A stretch of DNA of 11,778 nucleotides, taken from the NCBI GenBank assembly GCA_015494165.1, contig WGBS01000326.1, forward strand, positions 1-11,778, given 5' to 3'. Positions 1-5,717 of this stretch are shown here, piece by piece. Position 1 is the stretch's first letter. Every line of letters begins with the position of its first letter. The DNA comes from Gammaproteobacteria bacterium (GTDB lineage Bacteria > Pseudomonadota > Gammaproteobacteria > S144-34). Under the pieces are notes generated by a model, which did no database searches, was not told where the DNA came from, and saw nothing but the letters and a program-made list of their open reading frames with translations. The position numbers and the translations under genes are program-made.

Positions 1-2
1 AC

Positions 3-428
3 TTCGTGCGGGCGCGCGCCGCACCGCCGGTCACGCTCGCGTCGATCGCGCTGCGCGCGCCGGAGCCGGGGGCGGCGCTCGGGCCGGAGACGCGCTTCGC
101 GTGGGCGCCGGTGGAGGGCGCGGCGGCCTACCGGCTGGAGCTCTACGAGGCCCCCGCCCCCGGATTCGCGGGCCGCGCCGGCGGCGCCATGGCGCCGGAG
201 GAAGGGGCACGGCCCGTTGCGGGCCTGCTGCTCGACGGGGGCGAGCGTTCGGCTCCGCTCAGCGCGCTTGCGGCCTCGAGACTCCGCGGCCCGGCGGTCT
301 ACCTGTGGCGCGTGATCGCCTTCGGACGCGACGGGCGGCCCGTCGCGGCGAGCCCCTACCGGCGGCTGGTGGTGGCGGCGGATGCGGGAAGCCGGGCACG
401 AGGCGACCGCGACGCCGGACGAGACTGA
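3..428 (+). CDS. C-terminal part of a protein with a fibronectin/Ig-like domain (5' end outside window)
   Basis: The frame is open to the left edge, so this is the 3' end of a longer gene. About 141 residues are visible and the stop is at 426-428. The visible part has the look of a beta-sandwich domain: a start such as EPGAALGPETRFAW, then APVEGAAAYRLELYEAP, and near the end LWRVIAFGRDG. This pattern of RFxW, V-x-GA-x-x-YRLEL and YLWRV is typical of fibronectin type III-like domains in exported proteins, including some attached to FecR-like domains. The last ~20 residues are Arg/Asp/Gly-rich and lie in the overlap with the next gene. That gene, an ECF sigma factor, starts 47 bases before this one ends, so the two are probably co-transcribed and this protein may belong to the same exported system. 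Its specific function is unknown. A GTG at 6 could be an internal start, but a truncated gene is more likely. Confidence 0.6.
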   Translation, partial: FVRARAAPPVTLASIALRAPEPGAALGPETRFAWAPVEGAAAYRLELYEAPAPGFAGRAGGAMAPEEGARPVAGLLLDGGERSAPLSALAASRLRGPAVYLWRVIAFGRDGRPVAASPYRRLVVAADAGSRARGDRDAGRD

Positions 429-1002
429 CGTCCGGGCGCTGCTCGGGCGCGTCGCCGGGGGCGACGAGGGTGCCCTGCGCGAGCTCTACGACCGCTACTC
501 CGGCGCCGTCTACCGCTTCGCGCTGTCGCGCCTCGACAGCCCCGCCGACGCCGCCGACGTCCTCAACGAGGTGATGCTGGAGGTCTGGCGCGGAGCGGCG
601 CGCTTCCGCGGCGGCTCCTCGGTGCGCACCTGGATCCTCGGCATCGCCCACCACAAGACCGTGGACCGCATCCGGCGCCGCGTGCGCGACGGGTGGGTGC
701 CCGAGGACGAGGCCCCGGAGGCCGCGGAGGGGGCCGCGCCCGGCGGGCCGGACCCGGCGCCGGGGGAGGCGGTGATCGCGGCCGCCCAGGACGCCGACCT
801 GCTGCGCCGCTGCCTGGAGCGCCTCAGCGGCCTGCTGCGGCAGGCGGTCTACCTGGCCTTCTTCGAGGACCGGAGCTACCCGGAGATCGCCCGCATCCTC
901 GACTGTCCCGTGGGCACCGTGAAGACGCGCGTCTTCCACGCCAAGCGCGCCCTGCGCGAGTGCCTCGAGCGGCTTGCGGGCGCCGAGGCCGGGCGGAGCT
1001 GA
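382..1002 (+). CDS. ECF-type RNA polymerase sigma factor
   Basis: This is a 206-residue sigma-70 family protein, the normal size for the extracytoplasmic function group, which carries only regions 2 and 4. Region 2 spans about residues 30-100 and includes LRELYDRYSGAVYRFA, the helix DAADVLNEVMLEVWR and the region 2.4-like WILGIAHHKTVDRIRR. An Ala/Pro/Gly-rich linker (about 105-133) separates it from region 4 (about 134-198), whose helix-turn-helix reads SYPEIARILDCPVGTVKTRV. The ATG at 382 gives a complete region 2. It lies inside the end of the preceding gene, which suggests translational coupling. The next gene encodes a zinc-finger anti-sigma factor, the usual regulator of this class. A predicted target promoter (1011-1036) lies just after this gene rather than before it, so in this window the sigma gene is not itself behind the element it is inferred to recognise. 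The family is certain; the signal it responds to is not known. Confidence 0.96.
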   Translation: MREAGHEATATPDETDVRALLGRVAGGDEGALRELYDRYSGAVYRFALSRLDSPADAADVLNEVMLEVWRGAARFRGGSSVRTWILGIAHHKTVDRIRRRVRDGWVPEDEAPEAAEGAAPGGPDPAPGEAVIAAAQDADLLRRCLERLSGLLRQAVYLAFFEDRSYPEIARILDCPVGTVKTRVFHAKRALRECLERLAGAEAGRS

Positions 1003-1010
1003 ACCGATGC

Positions 1011-1036
1011 TGAACCGCCCCGCCGCCGTCGGCGAC
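1011..1036 (+). promoter_or_regulatory. Predicted ECF sigma promoter P1 (TGAACC-N16-CGAC)
   Basis: TGAACC at 1011-1016 and CGAC at 1033-1036 are separated by exactly 16 bases. This matches two other elements at 5614 and 7512. The form fits ECF promoters, which have an AAC-containing -35 and a short C/G-rich -10. The distance from CGAC to the ATG at 1075 is 42 bases, the same as at P3. The ten bases from the -10 onward match P3 in nine positions. A 9-bp direct repeat, GCTGAACCG (998-1006 and 1009-1017), doubles the -35 at an 11-base offset, and the first copy contains the sigma gene's stop codon. The likely target is the anti-sigma/protease operon. Confidence 0.75.
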
Positions 1037-1074
1037 CCACGGTCGAGGTGATCGTCGGGGACGGGGGAAGCGCG

Positions 1075-1683
1075 ATGCCAGAGACACACGAGCGAGAGGA
1101 GCACCCGGTCGAGCTGCTGCCGTGGCTCGCCAACGGCACGCTCGAGGGGGAGGAGCGCGAGCGCGTGCGGCGGCACGTGGAAGAATGCGCCCGCTGCCGC
1201 GCGGAGCTTGAGTTCCTCCAGGCCTTGCGCAGCGGGGTCAAGGCGAGCTGGGCGGGCGAGGCGCCGGGCGAGCTGGGGTGGGCGCGGCTGCGGGCGGCGG
1301 TGCGGCGTGAGCGGCAGGCACCCGCAGGGCGCCGCCGGCGCTGGCTGCCAGACCTGCGCGTGGTGGCGGTGGCCGCGAGTGTGCTGGTGGTGGTGCAGGC
1401 GGGCGTGATCGCCTTCCTCGTGGGCCGCCCCGGCGGCGAGACCGCGCTCTACGAGCCGCTCGGCGCCGAGTCCCGGCCGGTCCTGCAGGTCCGCTTCCGG
1501 CCCGACGCGAGCGAGGCGCGCATCCGGGCCGTCCTGCGCGAGGCGGGCGTCGAGATCGTCTCGGGCCCCGGCGCGCTCGGCATCTATTCGGTGGCGCCGG
1601 TCGAGGACGGCCGGGCGGCGCTGGAGCGCGCGCGCCGGCGCCTGGAGGCTGCGCGCGACGTGGTGGTGGAGGTGAGGGGATGA
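1075..1683 (+). CDS. Membrane anti-sigma factor with zinc-finger (HC2) domain and propeptide-like periplasmic domain
   Basis: The protein has 202 residues from the ATG at 1075. I prefer this start over the GTG at 1048 because GGGGGAAG lies just upstream and because a transcript from P1 would leave almost no leader for 1048. The cytoplasmic N-terminus carries the anti-sigma zinc-finger signature H-x3-C-x2-C (H34, C38, C41, in HVEECARC), preceded by LLPWLANGTLEGEE. A basic stretch (about 86-90) leads into one membrane helix at about 105-126. The remainder, about 136-202, should be periplasmic. It has the strand-helix-strand pattern of inhibitor I9-like or fervidolysin-like subtilisin propeptides: VLQVRFRPDASEARIRAVL, then ALGIYSV, a helix, and RDVVVEV at the end. 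The next gene encodes a subtilisin-like protease and starts within this gene's stop (ATGA overlap). Its role is presumably to hold the upstream ECF factor at the membrane and release it on a periplasmic signal. Confidence 0.9.
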   Translation: MPETHEREEHPVELLPWLANGTLEGEERERVRRHVEECARCRAELEFLQALRSGVKASWAGEAPGELGWARLRAAVRRERQAPAGRRRRWLPDLRVVAVAASVLVVVQAGVIAFLVGRPGGETALYEPLGAESRPVLQVRFRPDASEARIRAVLREAGVEIVSGPGALGIYSVAPVEDGRAALERARRRLEAARDVVVEVRG

Positions 1684-3488
1684 GCACGCGCCTCCACCGC
1701 CTCGCGCGCGCGCTGCTGCTCGCCGTCGCCCTCGCCGCGGGGCCGGCGCAGGCGCGCGATCCCTTCGGCCTCGACATGCCGCTGAAGGTGGGGCCCTCCG
1801 TCCTCCCCCGCCTCGACGCCGTCGAGGGCAAGCCCGGGTGCTACCGCGAGGGCGCGCTCTTCAAGCTGAGGGGGCGCAACCTGGGGAGCGCCACGGGCTG
1901 GGCGGTGGCCGCCGACTTCGCGCCGCCGACGTCCAGCCCTGGGGCGGGCCACGTGCATCTGGCGGTCGAGACCTGGCGCCCGACCTGGATCGCCGTGCGG
2001 GTCAAGGCACCCGCGCCCAAGGGCGCGAGCGCGGCATGGATCGGCATCGAGGACGCCCGCAGCGGCCACGGCCGGTGGATCGCGGGGCCGCTCAAGGTGG
2101 CCGTGTGCAACCCCGTCGCCGCCAACCCCGTGACCACCCTCGGCACCAAGGTCCCTGCGGCCGGCGGCGCGAAGGGCGGCTGGGCCGGGCCCGGCGACCT
2201 GATTGCACAGCCCGGGCCCGGTGCGGGCGAGTGGGGCGGCGAAGGCCAGGAGGGCGGCGGCTGGTACGGGGACGATGGAGAGGAGGGCGGCTGGGAAGGC
2301 GGCGACGAAGGCACGGCGGGCCAGGCCGGCTCGCTTGGCGGAGGGCTATTGGCGAAAGCGCTGCCCGAGCCGCCCCCGCCCCCGGCGGCCGTCTCCGGCG
2401 ACGAGGGCGACGTGGAGCCGGGCGAGGTGCTGGTGGCGAGCGGCGACGTCCGCGAAGCCAATGCCCTGGCCCGGGAGCTCGCGCAGGAGGGCTTCCGGCT
2501 GCGCCGGCGGCAGGTGCTCAAGGCGCTCGGCATGGTGCTCACCACCTTCCGCGTGCCGGAGGGCATGCGCGTGCGCGAGGCGGTGGAGGCGCTGCGCCGG
2601 CGCTATCCGGACCTCTGGATCGACGCCAACCACCGCTATGGCCCCATGAGCCTCGACGAGGCGGCCGCCCCGGTCCGCTATGCGCGGGCGCTCGTCGGCT
2701 GGCACGGCGGTGCCGGCTGCGGGCGCGGCGTGGTGCTCGGTCTCGCCGACGGGCCGGTGGACACGGCTCATGCTGCCCTCGTCGGGCGCGACGTCGCGAT
2801 CGTCTCCCTGCTCGGCCCGGGGACCGGCCCGGCGCCGCCCTCGCACGGAACGGCCCTGGCGGGGCTGCTGGTGGGGGCGCCGGAGACGGGCTTCGACGGG
2901 CTGCTGCCGGCGGCCTCGCTGCGCGTCGCGGTGGTGCTGCGTGCGCGCGACGGAGGGCGAAAGGTGGACACCACCGCGGAGCTGATCGTGCGCGCCGTGG
3001 ACGCCTTCGTCGGCGCCGGCGCGCAGGCGGCGGTCCTCAGCCTGGGCGGGCCCCCGAACCGGCTGCTGGAGCTCGCCGTGCGGCTCGCCGAGGAGCGGGG
3101 GCTGGCGCTCGCGGCCGCGGCCGGCAACGGCGGCCGCGAGCAGGCGGCCTATCCCGCGGCCTACCCGCAGGTGCTCGGCGTGACGGCCGTGGACGCCGAC
3201 CGGCGCCTGTTCGCGAAGGCGAACCGCGGCGCGCATGTGGCGATCGCCGCCCCGGGCGTGGACCTCTGGGTGGCGGCGCCGGGCGCGAGCGGCCGCTACG
3301 CCACGGGCACCTCCTACGCGGTTCCCTTCGTGGCGGCGGCCCTTGCCCTCGAGCGCGCCAAGGGCGCCGGCCCCGCCCAGGCGCGTGCGCGCCTGCTGGA
3401 AGCCGCCCGTGACCTCGGCCCGCCGGGCCCGGACCCGCGTTTCGGCCACGGGATGCTCCGGCACGCGGGGTGCGGGCGTGCGGGCTGA
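1680..3488 (+). CDS. Secreted subtilisin-like serine protease (S8 family) with N-terminal Ig/IPT-like domain
   Basis: The 602-residue protein starts with a signal peptide (residues 1-25, AQA at the cleavage site). A beta-rich domain follows at about 40-143, bracketed by C54 and C143, and resembles IPT/TIG folds. Next comes a linker (about 155-245) that is first Gly/Trp/Glu-rich and then Pro-rich. A propeptide-like segment (about 247-320) starts EPGEVLVASGDVREANALA and contains ALGMVLTTFRVPEG. The catalytic domain is complete: Asp357 in LADGPVD, His389 in SHGTALAGLLVG, oxyanion Asn483 in AAGNGG and Ser545 in GTSYAVPFVAAALA. The Asp box reads ADGPVD rather than the usual DTGVD, with the Asp itself kept. 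The protein should act in the periplasm or outside the cell. Its start overlaps the anti-sigma stop, so it is co-translated with its likely regulator. Substrates are unknown; the anti-sigma factor and the exported proteins downstream are candidates. Confidence 0.93.
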   Translation: MSTRLHRLARALLLAVALAAGPAQARDPFGLDMPLKVGPSVLPRLDAVEGKPGCYREGALFKLRGRNLGSATGWAVAADFAPPTSSPGAGHVHLAVETWRPTWIAVRVKAPAPKGASAAWIGIEDARSGHGRWIAGPLKVAVCNPVAANPVTTLGTKVPAAGGAKGGWAGPGDLIAQPGPGAGEWGGEGQEGGGWYGDDGEEGGWEGGDEGTAGQAGSLGGGLLAKALPEPPPPPAAVSGDEGDVEPGEVLVASGDVREANALARELAQEGFRLRRRQVLKALGMVLTTFRVPEGMRVREAVEALRRRYPDLWIDANHRYGPMSLDEAAAPVRYARALVGWHGGAGCGRGVVLGLADGPVDTAHAALVGRDVAIVSLLGPGTGPAPPSHGTALAGLLVGAPETGFDGLLPAASLRVAVVLRARDGGRKVDTTAELIVRAVDAFVGAGAQAAVLSLGGPPNRLLELAVRLAEERGLALAAAAGNGGREQAAYPAAYPQVLGVTAVDADRRLFAKANRGAHVAIAAPGVDLWVAAPGASGRYATGTSYAVPFVAAALALERAKGAGPAQARARLLEAARDLGPPGPDPRFGHGMLRHAGCGRAG

Positions 3489-3581
3489 GCTGCGGGCGGA
3501 CGAAAGGGATGGGCCGCGGCGGGCGCGGGAGCGCTTCTTGTGGGTTTTACACGATCCGCCGTCTTCGGGCGGCGATGCCAG

Positions 3582-3602
3582 ACGGGCCCTGCAGCGGCCC
3601 GT
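3582..3602 (+). other. Stem-loop in the leader of the small exported protein gene
   Basis: Perfect 7-bp arms, ACGGGCC (3582-3588) and GGCCCGT (3596-3602), enclose a 7-base loop. The structure ends 8 bases before the ribosome-binding sequence GGGAGGC of the gene at 3624. No T-run follows, so it is not a standard terminator. It may shape or stabilise the message between the protease gene and the next one. A weaker 5-bp hairpin (CGCCG/CGGCG) lies just upstream, near 3557-3575. No copy of the TGAACC-N16-CGAC element is present in this 135-base gap. Confidence 0.4.
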
Positions 3603-3623
3603 GACGCAGGTGGGAGGCGAGCG

Positions 3624-4229
3624 ATGACGAGAGTCCAGAGTCGGAGAAGCAGACCTGCGGGCGTGCTGCCGGCCGCGGGGCTGGCGCTCGCTGCGGCGGC
3701 GAGCCTCGGCGCCGGCGCGGCGCTGGCGGCGCCCTGGCCGCACGACGACCTCGTCCTGGAGGTGCCGGTGGACGTCCGCAACTACAGCAGCAGCTTCGGG
3801 GGTCTCGGGAGCCTGCCGGCGCCCGGCTCGACGCCGCGCGATCCGCGCCGCGTCCCCGTGACCGTGGTCTGCAAGGTGTACCGTGGCGGGTACGACGTCG
3901 CCGAGGCGAGGGCGCGGGCCGAGCTCCGCAACGACACGCCCATCCCCGAGGGGCGCGGGCCGAACCTAGCGCCGTACCGGGTCCATTACCGGCCGCTGCA
4001 GACCGTGCTGCGGGTTCGCTTCCGCAACGTGCGCGGCGTCGAGCGCTACCGCTGCGAGCTCCTCATCGAAGGCAGCAAGCACTGCGGGGCCGGGCAGACC
4101 TGCGAGGTCCGGGGCGAGCTCCCCGCCCAGGTGACGGGGCCGGCGGCGCGTGCGGCCGGCGAGGCCGCCCGCAGGGGCGTCCGGGGGCTCGGCGGCGCCA
4201 GGGGCGGCGGCTTCGCGCCCGGCCGCTGA
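3624..4229 (+). CDS. Small exported four-cysteine protein of unknown function
   Basis: The protein has 201 residues from the ATG at 3624, preceded by GGGAGGC at a good distance. A longer reading from 3540 is possible but would bury the signal peptide. Residues 1-36 form a clear signal peptide: basic MTRVQSRRSRPAG, an Ala/Leu core, and ALAA before PWPHDD. The mature part has beta-like segments (LVLEVPVDVRNYS, VPVTVVCKVYRG, QTVLRVRFRNV, RYRCELLIEG) and four cysteines (C83, C144, C154, C160) that could form two disulfides in the periplasm or outside the cell. The tail, about 170-201, is Ala/Gly/Arg-rich and probably flexible. I do not recognise a family. The gene follows the protease by 135 bases without its own copy of the predicted ECF promoter, so it may be read through from P1. 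The next gene begins 22 bases after this stop. Confidence 0.8.
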   Translation: MTRVQSRRSRPAGVLPAAGLALAAAASLGAGAALAAPWPHDDLVLEVPVDVRNYSSSFGGLGSLPAPGSTPRDPRRVPVTVVCKVYRGGYDVAEARARAELRNDTPIPEGRGPNLAPYRVHYRPLQTVLRVRFRNVRGVERYRCELLIEGSKHCGAGQTCEVRGELPAQVTGPAARAAGEAARRGVRGLGGARGGGFAPGR

Positions 4230-4251
4230 GCCGGCGGGTCCGGCGACGGCC

Positions 4252-5589
4252 ATGGGTGCACGCGCGTGGGGCCGTGGGGCGGCGATCCTCGCCGCCTGGC
4301 TGGCGGGCGTGGCGGCCGCGTCGCCGCCGGCGTTGCCGTCGCCCATGAAGCCCGCGACCGGCCGGCCCGCCCGGCTGCAGGAGCACATTGCGCCCCGCAT
4401 CGTCTCGGTGCGTCCGAAGCGGCCGGCGCCGGGCGCGGTGATCCGCGTCGTGCTCGACCGCCCGCCGCCCAAGGGGCTGACGCTGGTGGTCCGCCCGCGC
4501 GGGCGCGGACCCGTGCCGCTGAAGGGCGCGCCCGCGCGGGGGAAGGTGCTCGAGGCCAGGCTGCCGCGGTCCCTGCCGGCCGGTCCCGCCACGCTCTACC
4601 TGGCCGATCGCCGCCGCCCGGGCAGGGTGCTGGGCAGGACGGTCACGCTGCGCGTCGCATCCGGCACGCGGGCAGGTCCGGCGGTGCCAAAGGCCGCCAA
4701 AGCGCTCCCGGGCCCGGGGAACGGCCCCGCACAGCCGAACGGAAAGCGGACCGCCCGGGCCTTGCCCAAGGGAGCGCCGCACGCGGCGCCGCGCGGGCTG
4801 CCGGCGGCCAAGGCCCCGGTCCCGGTGGCGCCACCCCCGCAGCGCCGCGCGGCGGGTGCGGCGCGCACGCCCCCGCTGCGCTACGCGGGACGGGCGGCGG
4901 GTGCCTGGACGCCTCCGCGGCCCGCCCGGGGCGCGGTCCGCACCGCCGCGCTGCGCTATCGGGGCGGCCGTGAGGCGGCGCGGCCGCAGGGGCCGCGGCG
5001 CGGCACAGGCACGACGGGGACCGTCCGCACGGCGGCGGTCCGCTTCCGCGGCGGGGCGGCGGGCGGCGGGTGGCGCCCGCCGCGCCCGGCCGCCGACGCC
5101 GTGCGGACCGCCGTGCTGCGCTTCGTCGGTGGCCGGGAGGCTCCGGCCGCTCCGCACGGCCGCGCCCGCCGCGTGGGCACCACCTCGGGCACCGTGCGGA
5201 CGCCGACGCTCGCCTATCGCGGCGGCAGTGGGGCGGCGGCCTGGACGCCGCCCCCGCCCCGCGCGGGGGCCGTCCGTACCGCCGTGCTCCGCTACCTGGG
5301 GGGCGCCGGCGGGGAGACCGCGCCCCGCGCCTCGCATACGGCGCGCCGCACGACAGGTGGCACGGTGCGCACCGCGGCGCTGCGCTACCGGGGCGGCAGT
5401 GATACGGCGTGGCGGCCTCCGCCGCCCGCGGCGGGCGCGGTCCGCACGGCCATGCTGCGTTTCGACGGGCGCGGCTCCGCAGCGGAGCGACGCCCGACCG
5501 CGCCATCGCGTGCGGCTGGCGCCCCGCGCGAGGAGATCCGCGTGCCGGTTCCGGCGCTGCGCTACCGGGGAGGGCGAAGCGGGCCTTGA
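4252..5589 (+). CDS. Exported Arg/Pro-rich protein with Ig/IPT-like domain and four tandem VRTA-type repeats
   Basis: The protein has 445 residues from the ATG at 4252. I chose this start because it opens a good signal peptide (residues 1-23, AILAAWLAGVAAA) and does not overlap the previous gene; a GC-only upstream extension to 4150 is open but has no such feature. Residues about 45-136 resemble the IPT-like domains of the neighbours but lack cysteines: PRIVSVRPKRPAPGAVIRVV, then a closing VTLRVA strand. A Pro/Ala/Lys linker follows. From residue 204 the motif VRTAxLRYxGG recurs nine times, organised into four long repeats of 55-59 residues (see the repeat feature). The protein is strongly basic and contains no cysteine. 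No enzyme motif is visible. It looks structural, possibly a surface or matrix protein that binds anionic polymers. The ribosome-binding sequence is weak, so translational coupling to the gene 22 bases upstream is plausible. Confidence 0.8.
   Translation: MGARAWGRGAAILAAWLAGVAAASPPALPSPMKPATGRPARLQEHIAPRIVSVRPKRPAPGAVIRVVLDRPPPKGLTLVVRPRGRGPVPLKGAPARGKVLEARLPRSLPAGPATLYLADRRRPGRVLGRTVTLRVASGTRAGPAVPKAAKALPGPGNGPAQPNGKRTARALPKGAPHAAPRGLPAAKAPVPVAPPPQRRAAGAARTPPLRYAGRAAGAWTPPRPARGAVRTAALRYRGGREAARPQGPRRGTGTTGTVRTAAVRFRGGAAGGGWRPPRPAADAVRTAVLRFVGGREAPAAPHGRARRVGTTSGTVRTPTLAYRGGSGAAAWTPPPPRAGAVRTAVLRYLGGAGGETAPRASHTARRTTGGTVRTAALRYRGGSDTAWRPPPPAAGAVRTAMLRFDGRGSAAERRPTAPSRAAGAPREEIRVPVPALRYRGGRSGP
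4891..5574 (+). repeat. Four in-frame tandem repeats of 165, 171, 171 and 177 bp
   Basis: The units are 4891-5055, 5056-5226, 5227-5397 and 5398-5574, encoding 55, 57, 57 and 59 residues. Each unit has, in order, a W-[TR]-P-P-x-P segment, a first motif of the type (G/D)AVRTAxLRxxGG, a variable basic spacer, often ending in TT, and a second motif of the type GTVRTxxLxYRGG. In the fourth unit the second motif has drifted to IRVPVPALRYRGG. A lone half-motif, ARTPPLRYAG, precedes the first unit. The spacers vary more than the motifs, which points to selection on the strand-like VRTAxLRY element rather than recent duplication. Confidence 0.85.
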
Positions 5590-5613
5590 GGCGGGCGCCG
5601 CGACCGCGGGACG

Positions 5614-5639
5614 TGAACCGCGAAGGCGCCGGCGCCGAC
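5614..5639 (+). promoter_or_regulatory. Predicted ECF sigma promoter P2 (TGAACC-N16-CGAC)
   Basis: TGAACC at 5614-5619 and CGAC at 5636-5639 are 16 bases apart, as at P1 and P3. The element lies in the 128-base gap before the exported protein at 5718, with 82 bases between CGAC and that ATG. The leader is therefore longer than at P1 and P3. An in-frame ATG at 5661 is also downstream of this element. Confidence 0.72.
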
Positions 5640-5717
5640 TTCGGGAAAAGCGGGAGTTGCATGCGGCCCCGCGCCATGCACGGCAGACAGAAGACCCATG
5701 AAGGCGAGGAGCGACAC

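Noticed and set aside
1000..1030. First TGAACC (1000-1005) paired with CGTC (1027-1030) as an alternative ECF promoter
   Set aside because: The spacing would be 21 bases, outside the usual range, whereas the second TGAACC has the 16-base spacing found at two other sites.
1048..1074. GTG at 1048 as the anti-sigma start
   Set aside because: The upstream sequence lacks a good ribosome-binding site, the added residues carry no family feature, and a transcript from P1 would begin only a few bases before it.
3582..3602. Hairpin as terminator of the protease gene
   Set aside because: No T-rich run follows and it lies directly before the next ribosome-binding site. It is kept only as a leader stem-loop.
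5409..5717. Upstream extension of the exported protein at 5718
   Set aside because: It overlaps the repeat gene in another frame and spans the P2 element. The ATG at 5718 has GAGGAG before it and opens a signal peptide.
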